DNA from: Pegea sp. RAD2-039
Lineage: Eukaryota; Chordata; Thaliacea; Salpida; Salpidae
Reading direction: 5' to 3'
Assembly (NCBI GenBank): GCA_034620365.1
Contig: JAQGEQ010000192.1
Coordinates: forward strand, 2,971,001-3,035,000
Length of the DNA stretch: 64,000 nucleotides
The translations under genes and the position numbers were made by a program. Of this stretch, positions 1 through 12,574 are shown piece by piece (positions within the stretch are counted from its first letter, which is position 1; every line of letters begins with the position of its first letter). The notes under the pieces were generated by a model, which ran no database searches, was not told where the DNA came from, and worked only from the letters and a program-made list of their open reading frames with translations.

Positions 1-3000
1 GTTTAAACGTAATAATAATTAATAATGTAAAACTCATAATTTAATTATTCTATACTTTGGTTATATTACATAGTCAATAAAATAGAATATAATTTGATTT
101 TTTTTAAAGAAATGAACTTTTTCTTGCAAGTTGCTTTCACAAAGTAAGTACTTTATAAGGTAAGTTTAGTAAAATTCTGAAAACATATTGCTGTATCTTT
201 ATCAGATAAAAATTGAAGGCTACATATCATTAGGTTATAAAACAGATAACTAGAATTTCACCTTTTTTTGAAAATTCGTCATAAGTAAATCCAATTTCAA
301 CTTAAAAAGAGAAACTCTTAACAATTTTATATTTTACAAAAAGTCAGTATTAATTAAAAATAAACTAACATTTTTATGTACTTGAATCCTAAAAGTCTTT
401 AACTATTTTATTATAAATGTCAGTTTAACGACTATAACTTTACTATTTAGAAAATCAACAATTCATTATTTTATAAAACACCTATTTTTTATTAAAAAAA
501 AATAATTTCGCTCGAACATTGCAAAGCTAATATTTGAAGGTTTTTATAAATTGAAAATATTGTTTGATTTTTTCTATCGTAGAGAATTTTTTATTTTAGT
601 GTAAAGCATATCTTACTGAATACTTTGCGCCACTTACAAAGTGAAAATACGTTTTTCGGTTTAACTTAACGATTAGATTGTATAAAATAAATTTTATTAT
701 TTACTTAACTTGTAGTTGTTCCGGAAGATTTTTTATTATTAATTGAAAGTAGTTAAATTCCATTTGGTTCAGTAGTTTCTGATTTAATCTGTTAGGAAAC
801 TTAATTTATATCCGCGTTTTTGTGACAAGTCTCGAATATAATTTTTTTAGTAGAAAAATCCGAGCTGGAGTACTGAAGGCGGCCAAGAAGAAAGCAATCA
901 AGAAATGAATAACCGATTGATATATTTTGTACCATTTGTTAGAAAATAAGGATGCCAAAGGTGTGATAAAGAAGGTTGTCGAATTGATGAGGTGAACCCG
1001 AATAAAAACTACCAAAATCTACGCTCCAATGCACAAAAGGTTAGAGGTCACCTCTGATAAACCTTCTTCAATAATACAAGTTGACAAAGGCCATTACCAA
1101 TCGTGCAACAAAATTGCCGGATCCGGCAGTAGAGTGCAATAAATGCCTCTCCTGGTTTTACTTCGCCTGAAGTGATGTAAGCGAGAAAATTTATGAACTA
1201 TATGGTAACAACCAGATAAAAAGTAAGCTTTTTAAATGGTTGCATTGAATGTAAAACCTACTACATAACACCTACTTTCTCCAATTCTAGTTCAAAGCTG
1301 TTATCCGACATTGGCAAATCCATATACACTGAATTGGCCAAATTCAAATCTGAAATTGGCAACGATGTTGCTAAATTCGACGAGAAACTTTCTATTTTGT
1401 CCAATTTAATGAATGAATTGGATTATTCTACAAAGAAAGCGGTCACGTGGGTCTCGGCGGTCGGTGATTCCGGTACCGACAAAATACTAGCATGCTGCAA
1501 AGTATTGCATTGAAGCTCACCGAAACGCACAAAAAACTCACTATGGACCGTAAGGACAGAGAATATAAGTATCTTCATCTTTCCTGTCTTTGATACGAAT
1601 AACATTAAATGACATTAAGTTCTCTAATCATATATACTCTCAGAAGTATTAATAGCTTGGAGCAAAGACCTTAGGTCATCAAAGACCGTTGAAAGTGTGC
1701 TTTCAGAAAAGTTGAGACAAACGCATGTTTCTTTCCTAGATTCAAAGACTACAAGTTGACAAAAAAAATTGAGCGTGTCAGACTAGCACATGATATGATC
1801 AAGATGGTCGCCTAGAAAATAAGCGTCTTCTAAAAGAGGCGTATAAGCGAAATTAGAGAAACAACTGACTTATTCAAATTTTATTTGTTTTATAATTATG
1901 CCAAATCAAAACTAGACCTTACTAAACAGATTATTATATTAAGATATAGGTTTTAAACAAAAATTTCAGGTAATGTTTTCTGGGTTGAAATATTATAATA
2001 ACTTGGCAAATTTTTCAATTGTATCCGCTGTTCTAAAAGAAGAAAATATTTTTGGAATAAAATGACTAGACCAAAAGGTTTTCAAATATTTTTTGAATTT
2101 ATTGACTAGCTATTTTTTCAAAATACTAAACGATTATCTTAAGTATTCATAATACACTTAAAAAAAAGTTTTAGGAAGAAGAAACATTTAAAGCTAATTT
2201 TTTTTTAATGAAAGAAGCTTTTTAAGATAAGAAGAACTAGATTTTTCTATAAAAATTACCGAATGAATTTTCATACACGCTTCAGAATATTACAATAATA
2301 AAAATATTACTAGTTACAAACTTCTAAACAAGAATATTCTAAAATGTATAAATGAATCTTTAAAAACATTTCTTTAACGAAATAAAAATTCAAACTCATT
2401 CAGAAGAATTTTCATCCAAACAGTTTTTTGAAGTTAGTACCGTAGATAAATTTAAAAAGAAAGCTTTATGTTGAATCAGAATAGATTTAGAAATTATCAA
2501 AAGCATAGAGAAGGTAACAATTTGGAAGAAGTTAAAACTGATCAATTGACAGAAAGGTGAGGTCAAACAATTGTAGTAAAACGTAAAATATAGAAACAAT
2601 TTTTTAGTAAGGGAATTGTGGCAAAATATTCGATACATAAAGGTTTTTGATGTAGAAATTTAATGCAGAAGTTTTATTTGTGGTTGTAAAATTGAATCTA
2701 TAAAGTTAGGTAATATAGCAGTAAAAAAAAGATATTTACAATCTACAAAATGAATGAGGCAATTTCTCTCACATTAAATATTGCACAATGAAGAGATTCT
2801 AAAACTAAACAGATTAGATATAGAATGATTACAATTCAGTATGAAGATCTTTGTTTTTGTCTTTGAGAGCTTTTAAAATAATTTCAGATGATGAAAAACA
2901 GGATTTTGAAACAGCATTTGATAACTGCATAGTTATGTTCTAAAAAACATATTTTATTAATACTAAAAAAGGTTATTTTAAAATAAGGTTTATTTAGATA

Positions 3001-3030
3001 AATTTTAATTTAATACTTTTTGAGAACAAG
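1..3030. other. Intergenic, with decayed coding remnants
   Basis: AT-rich sequence without an intact gene. The only structure I see is a stretch of coding-like sequence on the plus strand between about 0.8 and 1.8 kb, annotated separately. The remainder (1-800 and 1.9-3.0 kb) is low-complexity A/T sequence with stops in all frames. Confidence 0.5.
955..1790 (+). pseudogene. Decayed coding sequence of unidentified family
   Basis: Several open blocks on the plus strand have ordinary amino-acid composition and higher G+C than the surroundings, but they change frame and meet stops. The best block, about 1291-1521, reads as a helical, charged segment that includes DVAKFDEKLSILSNLMNEL and then stops. 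A block in another frame (about 1492-1593) continues with the similarly helical TETHKKLTMDRKDREYK. A block at about 955-1140 and another at 1740-1790 (FKDYKLTKKIERVRLAHDM) are of the same kind. It looks like a broken coiled-coil or BAR-like gene, or a processed copy. I do not recognise the family, and a real multi-exon gene with unusual splicing is not excluded. Confidence 0.3.
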
Positions 3031-4234
3031 TTAAAAGAAATTGAAGACCTTGTACATCTGTTGTTTCCACATTGTCGAAAAATTGTTCTTTAAATCAAAA
3101 GAATCTATGATTTGGTAAATCAGTTGAAAAATTGGCCACTTATCATTGTGAAAAGCTCTTCTACAACCATGAAGCACTTGAACTCCTTCCTGTTTAGCAG
3201 ATTCACACAATGGCATGTACATACAGTGATCTGGGCGATAATTCCACTTACAATCCAATTCCATAAGCATTTCTATCTCAGAAAATATAATATTTTAAAA
3301 ATCAATCTATAATTGTTGAAATCACCGGGGTTGAAATGGAATATTATGTTAAGCAAGTCCTGATCTCCCCATGTGATGTTCCACTGATACTTTTTATACA
3401 AAGGTAACATCATATCAATCCAACTTAAATCTTTTGCTGATAAGTCATTCTTGAAATGAGACATTCGAATTCTCGACATATTCATTAACATCACCTAAGA
3501 CAATATAATCAATTATTTTATCAGAAACTTTTAAGTTTCGTTCCAAGATCAAAGTTTGTTACTATCGAAAACACAGTTAAGAAAATTAATAAAAGTAATA
3601 ACTATTATGAAACCCAAGTACTTACACCAGAGTTGATTCCTGTTAAACCATAATAAGGATGCCTTGCAAACCTAGAATACCAATCAGTGTTTGTTTCTTC
3701 ATGTTCAGGAACCATCGAAGCTAATTGAGTAGAGTTAAACCTTGAAGTAGTAAAATAAACCTTATTTCAAATAATTAATCCAAAGTTGATCTGCTAATTA
3801 CTCACTGTGATAATTTTTGCCATAAATTCTCTATTGGGGTTAGAAATAAAACATCAGTATCAACATACAAGATAGAGTCAATATCTTTTAAAATGTATGG
3901 AATAAAAAGTCTCTGTGATGCACACGGCTTAAATAGTTTCTTCCATTTGTTGTTATAATCATTTTTGGGGTATTGTATAGGATGTAAATAAAATTTAAAG
4001 CTATTCTTCAAATTTTGTTGTAGATCCTTAAATCTGTTTAGAAGTTTGTTAGCTGAAGTTTTAAAGATCTTACTTTCTTACCCTTCTGTAAACATTTCCA
4101 TAAAATCATTTTCAGTGAAGACATGAAAATTTATATGATTGCTAGTGTGAATCAAAATTGATTTAAAATTTACTAGTGTTTCTTTTACTCTAATTTCATC
4201 TTTACAAACAACAGCAGCTACATTGATTTCAGGT
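3031..4234 (-). CDS. GXYLT: Glucoside xylosyltransferase, GT8 family (5' end missing)
   Basis: Golgi type II glycosyltransferase that adds xylose in alpha-1,3 linkage to O-glucose on EGF repeats of Notch-type proteins (family knowledge). Five exons join in frame: 4082-4234, 3806-4033, 3626-3740, 3326-3494 and 3031-3272. The product follows vertebrate GXYLT1/2 closely: an N-terminal [16 protein letters not shown] strand, then [20 protein letters not shown], then the DXD metal site in [10 protein letters not shown], then [42 protein letters not shown] and [10 protein letters not shown]. The first exon or exons, which should encode the cytoplasmic tail and membrane anchor, lie above 4234; I could not find them. 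The stop codon is at 3031-3033. The C-terminus is slightly shorter than in vertebrates. GXYLT1 and GXYLT2 cannot be told apart here. Confidence 0.88.
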
Positions 4235-5640
4235 CTGAAACATAATAAGTATCATGAAAGTCAGCAATTACACAAATTAATTTGGTTTTTCTTGATCTAA
4301 AAGCAAATAATATAATGTATGTAATTATAGTTAATAGATTAATAGTTATAAAATAATAACATAATTTTGAATAATATATTAATATCTATAAAAATAGCTT
4401 TAGTATTATAAGAAACTATATAGTTTATACTATTTATATAGTGTTTCTAATTCTATCAATTTTTGCTTTAATAAGCTAATATATATATCACAAGCTGTAG
4501 TGTATATCAAAATTAATAAGATTATATTTTTTAAACTTAATTTTAAAGTAGATGATAAATTTTGATAGTTTAGAAGAAGATTGCAAATTGTAGTTATTTC
4601 TATTAAATAAGTTTACTGGTTGTTATTAAAATTGTTGATTGGGTTAATTTTTAAAGAAGAGATTTTGAGGACATATAAAATATTTGATCTTTAAGCAAAT
4701 TGTTAAAAATTAAGATGATAAGAACCCTCTATAATATTAAATAGTAGTTCGAGATTAGAGACTTCAATGTTGCATGGATTTTACATGAGGCTTATAGAGA
4801 TGGTCTTTATCTGTTTTTTTTTGGAACATATTTCAGCTTTTTAATCTTTTTCAAGGTGAAGACTCTGTACAATCAATCTAAACACTAACTTGGGATGAAA
4901 AATGAAAGTGAAAAGTTTTAAGTGTCTAAATTTGACATGAATTTGTCTTGTGAGTCAAGGAAGATGCTAAAATCATTAATAATTTATTTATGAAAAGAAA
5001 ATTTAAAAACAAACATGATAGTTTTAAAACTGTTGAAAAAAGTATTTGGAATTAATCAAGAACTACAAAAAGATTCAAAAACAAAATGAAATACCTGAGA
5101 TTAGAAGCATCAACTAAAAAGCTAATTGAGAATATGTTGGTCGCATGTTGAATTCTTGATGAAAACAAGAAATGTAACACAATAAATGATTTGAAGCTAA
5201 TCATTTTCATTTATAAAAATTAAAAAGTTAGTCAACAGGGCAGAAGGCTTGAAGGTAAATTATAGACAAAATTTAGACTTTAAACCAGTATGATAATCTA
5301 TCTTATTTCTAGAAATAAGCTTTTATTTCATTATGTTAATTACTAAAGAATGTCAAATAGAAAACATATAAGAGCTCATTAACTATTTCAAAAATCATCA
5401 TTTTCAATAGAGATGATAATGAATGATTTTTAAATTATACAAATTGTCATTTATTGACAATGGTCTAAAAACAAAAATATTAAATATATATAAATGAATT
5501 TAGCAAATAATAAATATTCTAAAGATCTTCTGCACTAAAATTTCAAACAATCAAACTATATGCTGTAGTAAGTTTCAGTTGTAACAATATTCAAGAAAAA
5601 TGAAGTTAAGTAACTTAAACATTTCAGTCATCATTCAATT
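4235..5640. other. AT-rich stretch, probably 5' intron of the GXYLT gene
   Basis: Very A/T-rich sequence. It should hold the missing anchor-coding exon of the glycosyltransferase gene on the minus strand, but no convincing ATG followed by a hydrophobic segment was found. No RNA gene or repeat was recognised. Confidence 0.4.
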
Positions 5641-5664
5641 TTCTAATATTTTATTCATAGCGAG

Positions 5665-6219
5665 CTATACACAAGTATTAATAACTTCATCACATGGCAT
5701 TTTATCATTTTCTACTAATAGATCTATTTCAGTGACTTTTTTTTGCTTTAAACTACACTGAAGGTCTTCTATGGCTTTCTTGGTTTTTATAATCTTGATA
5801 TTTTTCTGTAAATCTGTTTTAGCATGACTTTTTTTATACTTTTTCTTTCTTTCAAGCTTTTTCTTTCTATCTCTGACTTTTTTTAAACTAATTTTTCTTT
5901 TAAATAAAACAGATTTTTTCTTCTTTGTTGATGATGATCTCAAAGATCTTTCTGGCAATTTATTTTTGGCTTTGTTAGCTTGTTTTTTGAGGAGCTTATA
6001 TTTTTTGAAACTCTTCCATTTTGAAGAACATTTACCACCTTTTTTACATAGAAAGGTAAGATTAGATGGAAATGAAAAAGAGTTTTGACTAATAGTAAGT
6101 CTACTTAAATCATCAGATGGAGGCTGGAAGCAATTAATTACATTTGGTTTATCACTTACAATATGACAACTTGAATTTGTAGATAAGTGGCGATTCGCAC
6201 TTATAACTTTATGCCTCAT
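5665..6219 (-). CDS. Lys-rich basic protein, unknown, single exon
   Basis: An uninterrupted 184-codon frame with its ATG at 6217-6219 and a TAG stop. On the minus strand an AATAAA signal (5650-5655) follows only about ten bases after the stop. Residues 1-57 are Ser/Asn-rich with scattered cysteines. From about residue 58 to 160 the protein is dominated by Lys and Arg, with runs such as STKKKKSVLFKRK and KKLERKKKYKK, typical of nuclear or nucleolar targeting and probably partly helical. The tail is acidic to neutral. It has no introns although most neighbours are intron-rich. I recognise no family; function is unknown. Its length, in a genome where stops are very frequent, and the close polyA signal argue that it is real. 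Confidence 0.5.
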   Translation of the reverse strand: MRHKVISANRHLSTNSSCHIVSDKPNVINCFQPPSDDLSRLTISQNSFSFPSNLTFLCKKGGKCSSKWKSFKKYKLLKKQANKAKNKLPERSLRSSSTKKKKSVLFKRKISLKKVRDRKKKLERKKKYKKSHAKTDLQKNIKIIKTKKAIEDLQCSLKQKKVTEIDLLVENDKMPCDEVINTCV

Positions 6220-6239
6220 ATTAGGTGCTTCAATTTTAG

Positions 6240-8074
6240 TTATATAGTTTAAAAAACACTAATTGAATAAGGTTGTAGAGTTTTAGTACTTCAAACTATT
6301 TAAGGAACTTGTTAGAATTTGTTTGGAATTTATCAATCGTCAACCACTGCTGTAAAAAGCTTAAAAATAATTTTTAATTATCAACACGTTTCCTAGCAAC
6401 AACACAAGCATATCACAAGCGATTTTAATAAATAAATATTTCAGTCATTATTATTACTTATAACTTGTCCAACATGCATTAGTAAAAACAATAAACAAAA
6501 ACTCTAGTTTAACATAATATGTAAGATTTATTTACAATAACAATTTATTTATTGTTGATAAGCAATTCCTTTAATATTTAAATCAAAAGTGGCTTTTATA
6601 CTTTCTAGCTTTTGAAAAATTTGGAAATTTTTTCTACTTAATTAAGCTGATTTTTTTTAAGGTTTACAATGATACAAATTAAAGTTAAGATTTCAAGGAG
6701 CTTAGAGTTTTATTTGTTTTATTTATCGAAGTTGAAAAAACTTTATAATAAAATGTTCAAGTTGATAGATAACCTAAATAAACCAATTTTTATAATAAAT
6801 GGTTATCATCAACAGTTTGTAGATTTTATAAAAAGCATCATTAACAAAGTTTTAAGCTATTTGGTTGAATAATAAATCAATAATTAAAACTAATTCTGTG
6901 GTATTCATTAAGTGAGTAAACTTAAATTTGCAGTTTTTATTTTACAAAAATCCTTGAGAGAAAAATGTTTATCAATTTAAAATATTTTAAGCATAAAATA
7001 TAGAAAACATACATCTTGTTTAAAATATTTCTAATTGAGGAAAACATGTTTGTAATTTATAATTAAAATTGACTGAATTATTAGATCGGTGGCTGAAGAA
7101 AAGAGACTTTTTTTAATGATTTTTGGCATAAGTAATTAATTTTCTTTAATCAACGTAAACCAAGCTTTTTATGATAAACAGACTAGCTAGTGTATAAGAA
7201 CCACAAGCTAAAACTGTAAAGCAATCTGGTCAAATTTTCGGAAACTATATTAATCATTTACAAAAAACATGTATATGACATTCTATTCAATATTTCAATC
7301 TATTCAAACTGATGTACTTCCTGAAACTTACAGATCAAACTCTTCAAGCTTAACTTCAAATTAAACTTTAAGTTTAACTGGACATCCTAAAAGTATTTAT
7401 AGAAAAACTTAAAAACGTTTTTTACATTTCGTTGAACTGAAGATATAAATTATTAAAGATTATATCTATTAGAATCTAATGATGTAAGTTTATATGTCAA
7501 ATACTACAAATAGAATAAACCTTATAATTCTAATTACTTGAAAAGTTTCAAATGAAATAAATTAGAAGCAAATATTTAAGAACCTCACAAGTTGGGTTTC
7601 AAGCTAGAATTAAATTTACTTAAAATAGTTATTTGATGAAATAATAGTTCATCATGTTTGAAAAAACATATCTCTGAGAAAAATTTTTAAACAAATTGTT
7701 CATGCTCAGCTTTCAAATCAGAAATACAATAAGTTGCAAGACAATCAATTCTTATATTAGCAAGCATTGTTCTTCAAAATAAGTTTGCTAAACTTACAGC
7801 TAAAAAGTACACCAAACTAGGAAAACAATCTCATATTATTGGATGCTGAAAATCAGGAAGTCTTTAAGATTTTTGAATTTGATTTAGATTGTTTAGAAGT
7901 ACTAAGAAATGTGTAGGGCAAGAGAATGGAGTTGTCAACAGTTTAGAAGCCAAAAAGTCATCTTCATTAGTAATAGTTTTTGTCATATGTCTTTTTTGTA
8001 GTTTTCACAACAAGAACCATAAATAATTATGTACTACACTCAAACAGGAAATCATAAAGACGAACTGAAAAAAA
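6240..8074. other. AT-rich intergenic region
   Basis: Lies between the Lys-rich gene and the 3' end of the first TLC gene. One 67-codon plus-strand frame (6669-6872) is rich in Ile, Leu, Lys and Asn and looks like chance. No repeat, RNA gene or conserved coding block was recognised. Confidence 0.4.
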
Positions 8075-10991
8075 TTAACTAAAATGTTGTTTGTTGCTGA
8101 GTTCTGTGTTTCTTGGTTGTTTCATATAGTTCAAAATTCCTAGGATTAATTTGCGAAACCAAATGACGTTAAGAACATCAAGAATAATTGATACACTGAT
8201 CCAAGTTATATGAGAAGAATATGAAACTCTGAAAAGAAAAATATTTCCGTAAGTTAAAATTTCTAAACTGTAAATTGAAATACGGTCGAAAAAGATTGAA
8301 CTACAAGTTAATTTGAATTAAACAAATTTGATGAAAAGGAATTTGATGATAGTTGTCATCATTAAAGAGATAAAAAAGTTGTTAAAATATCAATGTAAGT
8401 TTTGTTGTAACTAAGAGTTCCTTCAATTAAAAAATTAAACTTCATATTAAATCTTGTTATTAACAACTAGTTAAAGAATCAGAAAGTGATCTCACGCTTC
8501 TTTGTATGTTGATGTTTCGATTGTACTGAGGACTTCTCGGTAAAAAAAAGGAATAATTAAGAGCCGTGAAAGAAAAAATGTTGATGTAAGAGCAAGCCCG
8601 TTGTAGAAGTAAAGTTGAGAAGTTTTCTTGCCGCAAGTCACTAAGGACCAACTAAAAACATTTTCAAGACTTAGAAAGTATTAAATATTTCATTTCTAAA
8701 TTCAATTCAAACTTTTTAAATAAAACTTTACTGACCGTAAGTTCAAGAAAACCGTTGAAGCTTCGGCTAGTAGTTTGAAATTTGCGAAGTAAACCAAATA
8801 TTCATGTGTCTAAATAACAGAAAAAACAACAACAAATTAAAAATCTGTTTTTAAAACACTAAAAGTCTGTTATTATATTGTTGTTATTTGAAAAAAAACT
8901 TTTAAAAATAAGAATTGATTAAAGTTTTTTAGCTGGTTATTCAACTGAACAAATAATAAAATTAAAGAATTTGAAATAATAAGACGGAAGTCAGTATCAT
9001 TGACGATTGAGTGCTGTTAACTATAAACTTACCAAACAAATCATATAAGCTACGATTGTTGTGATATGATGAACACCTATACCAATAGTTCCACCAATTT
9101 TTTGTTGATAAATTATCAACATCACAAGATCTAAAAAGATGAAAGAAGACTTTTCTCTAGATTTATAAACAATATGTATTATCAGATTAAATCAAAGATG
9201 AAAATGTTACATATTGTATTGATTAATTTAAACTTTATGATTTGTATTTATTGTTAGATTATCACATAAATAAAAGGAGAAAATATTATTCCAAGATGCT
9301 TTAAAGCATAATCAAAATTTCTTATCATTAAAACCAGCTTGATTAGAAAAAAGCTTGATTGAGTTTTACAATCATCAGCAAATTACCTGCTATAATATAT
9401 CCTGTTGTAATTGCAATTGAATGAAAAGCAAAAATATCAGGTTCCCTAATAAATATAGATTAATTAGTAAACTCAATAAATCCAAGTATGTATTAGATTC
9501 AAATATGTTTACATTTATTGTATAAGGGAAAGAAGATAAAATTTTTGATGGAATCAACTTAAAAAAAAGTTAATAATGGCTTAATGTATTATTATCAATA
9601 ATAGTTTTTAAATAACTTTTCTTTGTATTAAGTCAATACAGAGAAAAAGTAAAAAAACTTATTAACTATCAAAATTGAAATTATTTCTTAGAAAAACAAA
9701 AAAGATTACCAACACTTAGGCTAATATACTATTGAAAATATATTACGAATAAGGAGTTATAATAAAAACAATCAATTCTTTGCAAAACAACTAAAATTTA
9801 GAGATAATTTAACTTTTATATGGATAGGTTATTTATAATCAGTGATATGAATGCAAAGAAAAATGTTTTTCGATTCAATTATCAATTCAATATGTCTTAT
9901 CATATAAAAAAGATATTTGAATAAAAAAAAATATATAAAAATCAGTTTGAAGAATATTATAAATATTATTATATTATAAACAGACCTAAATTACAAAATT
10001 AGAAATTAAAGTTGAGTAAATTTCTAGAAATTGTTTTACTCAATTAAAACTTCTCTCTATAATAAATCAAATAAAAGGTACAAACCAGACAAGATCTTCA
10101 AAATGATGAAAACTCAAGACATAGAGAGTTCTAAATGTGACAATTGCAGCATGAATGGTAGATAAGAACCTGTAAAAAAATATATTTATCAGTAAGATGA
10201 AAGAGTTGTCTTTAGATTAAACAAATAATTTATGTCTTTATATTTATCTATGCTTAATATAAATAGTTTAAATAAGCAATTTAAAAAACAAAATTACAAC
10301 TAAATATTTTATTAAATACCAACATTATTTTATAAGTTTTATTCATTATTTTAAATAATTGTTATTTAATAAAAATGAAAAATATAAAGAAATCTTTCAA
10401 TCCTAACATACATCTTAAGAATAGTTAAAGGGTATACAAAAATTTATAACATGAATATATTATTAATCAGTTAAACAAAATAAACAAAAGATAAAAATAA
10501 TTAAACACAAATATGGTGACTGAAATAAAAATTTAATTTCAAAACAAAATTATGGTAATACTATACATTTTTTATAATCTAAAAATTAATATTAAAATTG
10601 ATTCTACATTAAAATTACTAAACGAAATATAAAATAGTTACTAAATAGTTGTTTAATTTAGATAGTTGCAACACTTTTACTAAAATCAGTTTGTTAGTGA
10701 AAAATTGAGAAATTTCAAACATAAAAAGGAATAACTAATTATATAAAACGACTAAATACTATAAAATATTTTAAATTTTCTACTAAACTACTTTGTATAT
10801 GAAAACTTTTAAAGTAAACCATTCTGTAATATAAATAAATGAAAGTACCTAGAGTTCCATTCTAGTTTTTGATCAGAACTTAAGCGATGATAAAAATGAA
10901 ACTTTGAAAAAAGATATGGACTTAAAATTTCCATAATAAAAAATGAAGAAAAGAAACTTGAAACAACCACAGCTAAAACTGTTTCTTCCAT
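8075..10991 (-). CDS. TLC domain membrane protein, TLCD4-like (copy A)
   Basis: Multi-spanning membrane protein of the TRAM-LAG1-CLN8 (TLC) family, closest in layout to TLCD4/TMEM56. The molecular role of that subfamily is poorly known; ER-type membranes and lipid handling are likely. Seven exons join in frame: 10849-10991, 10086-10169, 9387-9445, 9033-9130, 8736-8809, 8496-8651 and 8075-8228, giving 255 residues. Marks of the family in order: LEWNSR then FLSTIHAAIV, GYIIAGDLVMLIIY, the GG...HH pattern in KIGGTIGIGVHHITTIVAY, then LLAEASTVFLNLRW, YFYNGLALTSTFFLSRLL and the last helix SIILDVLNVIWF. A paralogue with matching exon structure lies upstream at 12.6-13.8 kb. Substrate and partner are unknown. 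Confidence 0.85.
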
Positions 10992-11557
10992 TTTGATAAG
11001 TTCCTATGTATCCAAAATAATCAGAATTTACCTATATGAATATCAAAACAATAACAATAGATACATTTGACAAGAAAAGTACAATAAATGATTAGGTCAA
11101 AACATCTCTACCACACAGGCATGCTGTTTTATCAAACTTTTCGAGTCCATTTATGACTTATAACAGTTTCGACTTATTGAGTAGGTGTATTTTAAAAACA
11201 GTATTTAATGATTAAAAAAAATTATTATTTAAAAAAAAATCACACCAAACAAAAAATTGAAGTCAGTAAGCCCTTATAAATGATAAAAATGAACAAAAAC
11301 CTATATGTCTGATCATTAACTTACTTAATATATCTCTGAACAAATATTTTCTAAACTATCTACAATCTGTGGGTTGTTTATTTGATCAATTGCTTACTAA
11401 ATAAAACTGTCGGCTCAAAGTTCAAAGTACGATATGAAATGATTGATACAGTTTAATTTGATTAACATTTATTTTTTAGTTCAGCTGTAAAGCTTGCACA
11501 ACCAAAATATGATTAACTAGTTTTATGTGCAAATGTTTTTATCTATTTATTTATTTA

Positions 11558-11731
11558 TATATATAAATGCGAAGGAGGGTGCCTAAAGAGAGCACATCTC
11601 ACTAACACACATTCTCACGAGTTTTTTATGGTTTTTCTCAGGAGTTTTATAAATATGTCTCCACCTGAGGTCGAACCCGGTACTTCCTAGCTAGAAGGTA
11701 GGTGTAGTAACCGCTTCGCCACTAAGCACGA
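11558..11731 (-). repeat. tRNA-derived SINE, copy 1
   Basis: On the minus strand the element begins with a tRNA-like head holding a box A match (TGGCGAAGCGG) and, about 40 bases on, a box B match (GGTTCGACCTC), i.e. an internal RNA polymerase III promoter. A non-tRNA body follows, ending in an A/T dinucleotide tail near 11558. A second copy at 27008-27190 matches it over nearly the whole length, with a small indel between the boxes. Two dispersed copies plus the pol III boxes make a SINE more likely than a single decayed tRNA gene. Confidence 0.7.
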
Positions 11732-11789
11732 CTAAGATCAACAAAATTCATGGAATTGATTATTAAACTCAAAAAATCTCTGAGCTGCA

Positions 11790-11885
11790 TTTTTTGAGCT
11801 AGAAATCGAACCCAAAAATATCATTGAACTCGGGACTGATCATTTTATAGTACTTTACTAAAGGCCATTACCCTATTAGGCTTTT
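11790..11885 (-). repeat. Possible second tRNA-like SINE fragment
   Basis: Just beyond SINE copy 1, the minus strand holds a degenerate box A (about TAGGGTAATGG, near 11875) followed by a box B-like GAGTTCAATGA. Spacing is tRNA-like and the body differs from the first SINE. Only one copy is seen in the window, so this rests on the boxes alone. Confidence 0.3.
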
Positions 11886-12574
11886 CTAAAAGTAAATCTT
11901 AAAGAATGAATACTTAGTTTATAATGTAACTTTTCTAAGAGCTCAGTACATAAAAAAAAAATCATAAATTACGTTTATTAGGTTTTTATAGCTGTTATTT
12001 TCTGATGCATTAAAAACATACATAATGGAATTTGAATGATTAATTTTCAATTAGGTTGTCAAAATTCAGTATATTTTTTACTCCCCTAAAAGATATCTCA
12101 GCTTTTATAGATCAGCCTGATTTAAAGTTAGATAATTGATAAATTTCTTATCTGAAACCTAAACTATTTAATATGAAATAAAAAAGTAGCTAAATGGCTG
12201 GGATTATTATTATTTATTATATTATTATTATTTACTTCTTAAGCATATACATGCATTTGATTTGGTTACTACAAAATTGAGCGTTTAGTTAGCATAGTGG
12301 AAACTAGTTTTTACTCACATTATTTAAACAGACTGAAATATAAAAAAGCTTTTCCAAAAGATAGCTTTACATTGGAAGACTTATTAAGAAAAATCTTGAT
12401 ACTTTTAATTTGGATTAAAACTTTTTGATATAACAGTTTGTTAATGCTTATTCAACTGTCTCTTTTTGATACTTAATCAAAATTTAAAGAAAGTTTTAAA
12501 ACCGTTTTTAAATAGATATTTTTATGAAATAGAAATACTTCTACGCCAAGATAATTTATCCTTTGCGGCCAAAA
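11886..12574. other. AT-rich spacer between the two TLC genes
   Basis: Mostly A/T-rich sequence downstream of TLC copy B, containing a short ATT-rich simple-sequence run near 12.21 kb. Nothing else was recognised. Confidence 0.4.

Noticed and set aside
806..1015. 69-codon minus-strand frame opposite the coding relic
   Set aside because: Hydrophobic and compositionally biased, no motif, and antisense to a stretch that reads better on the plus strand.
6669..6872. 67-codon plus-strand frame
   Set aside because: Made almost entirely of A/T-rich codons (Ile, Leu, Lys, Asn, Phe) with no motif, splice context or polyA signal; chance is likely.
11558..11731. Functional tRNA gene
   Set aside because: Box A and box B are good, but the arms do not pair into a cloverleaf by eye, and the same unit recurs at 27.0 kb with a shared non-tRNA body, which fits a SINE.
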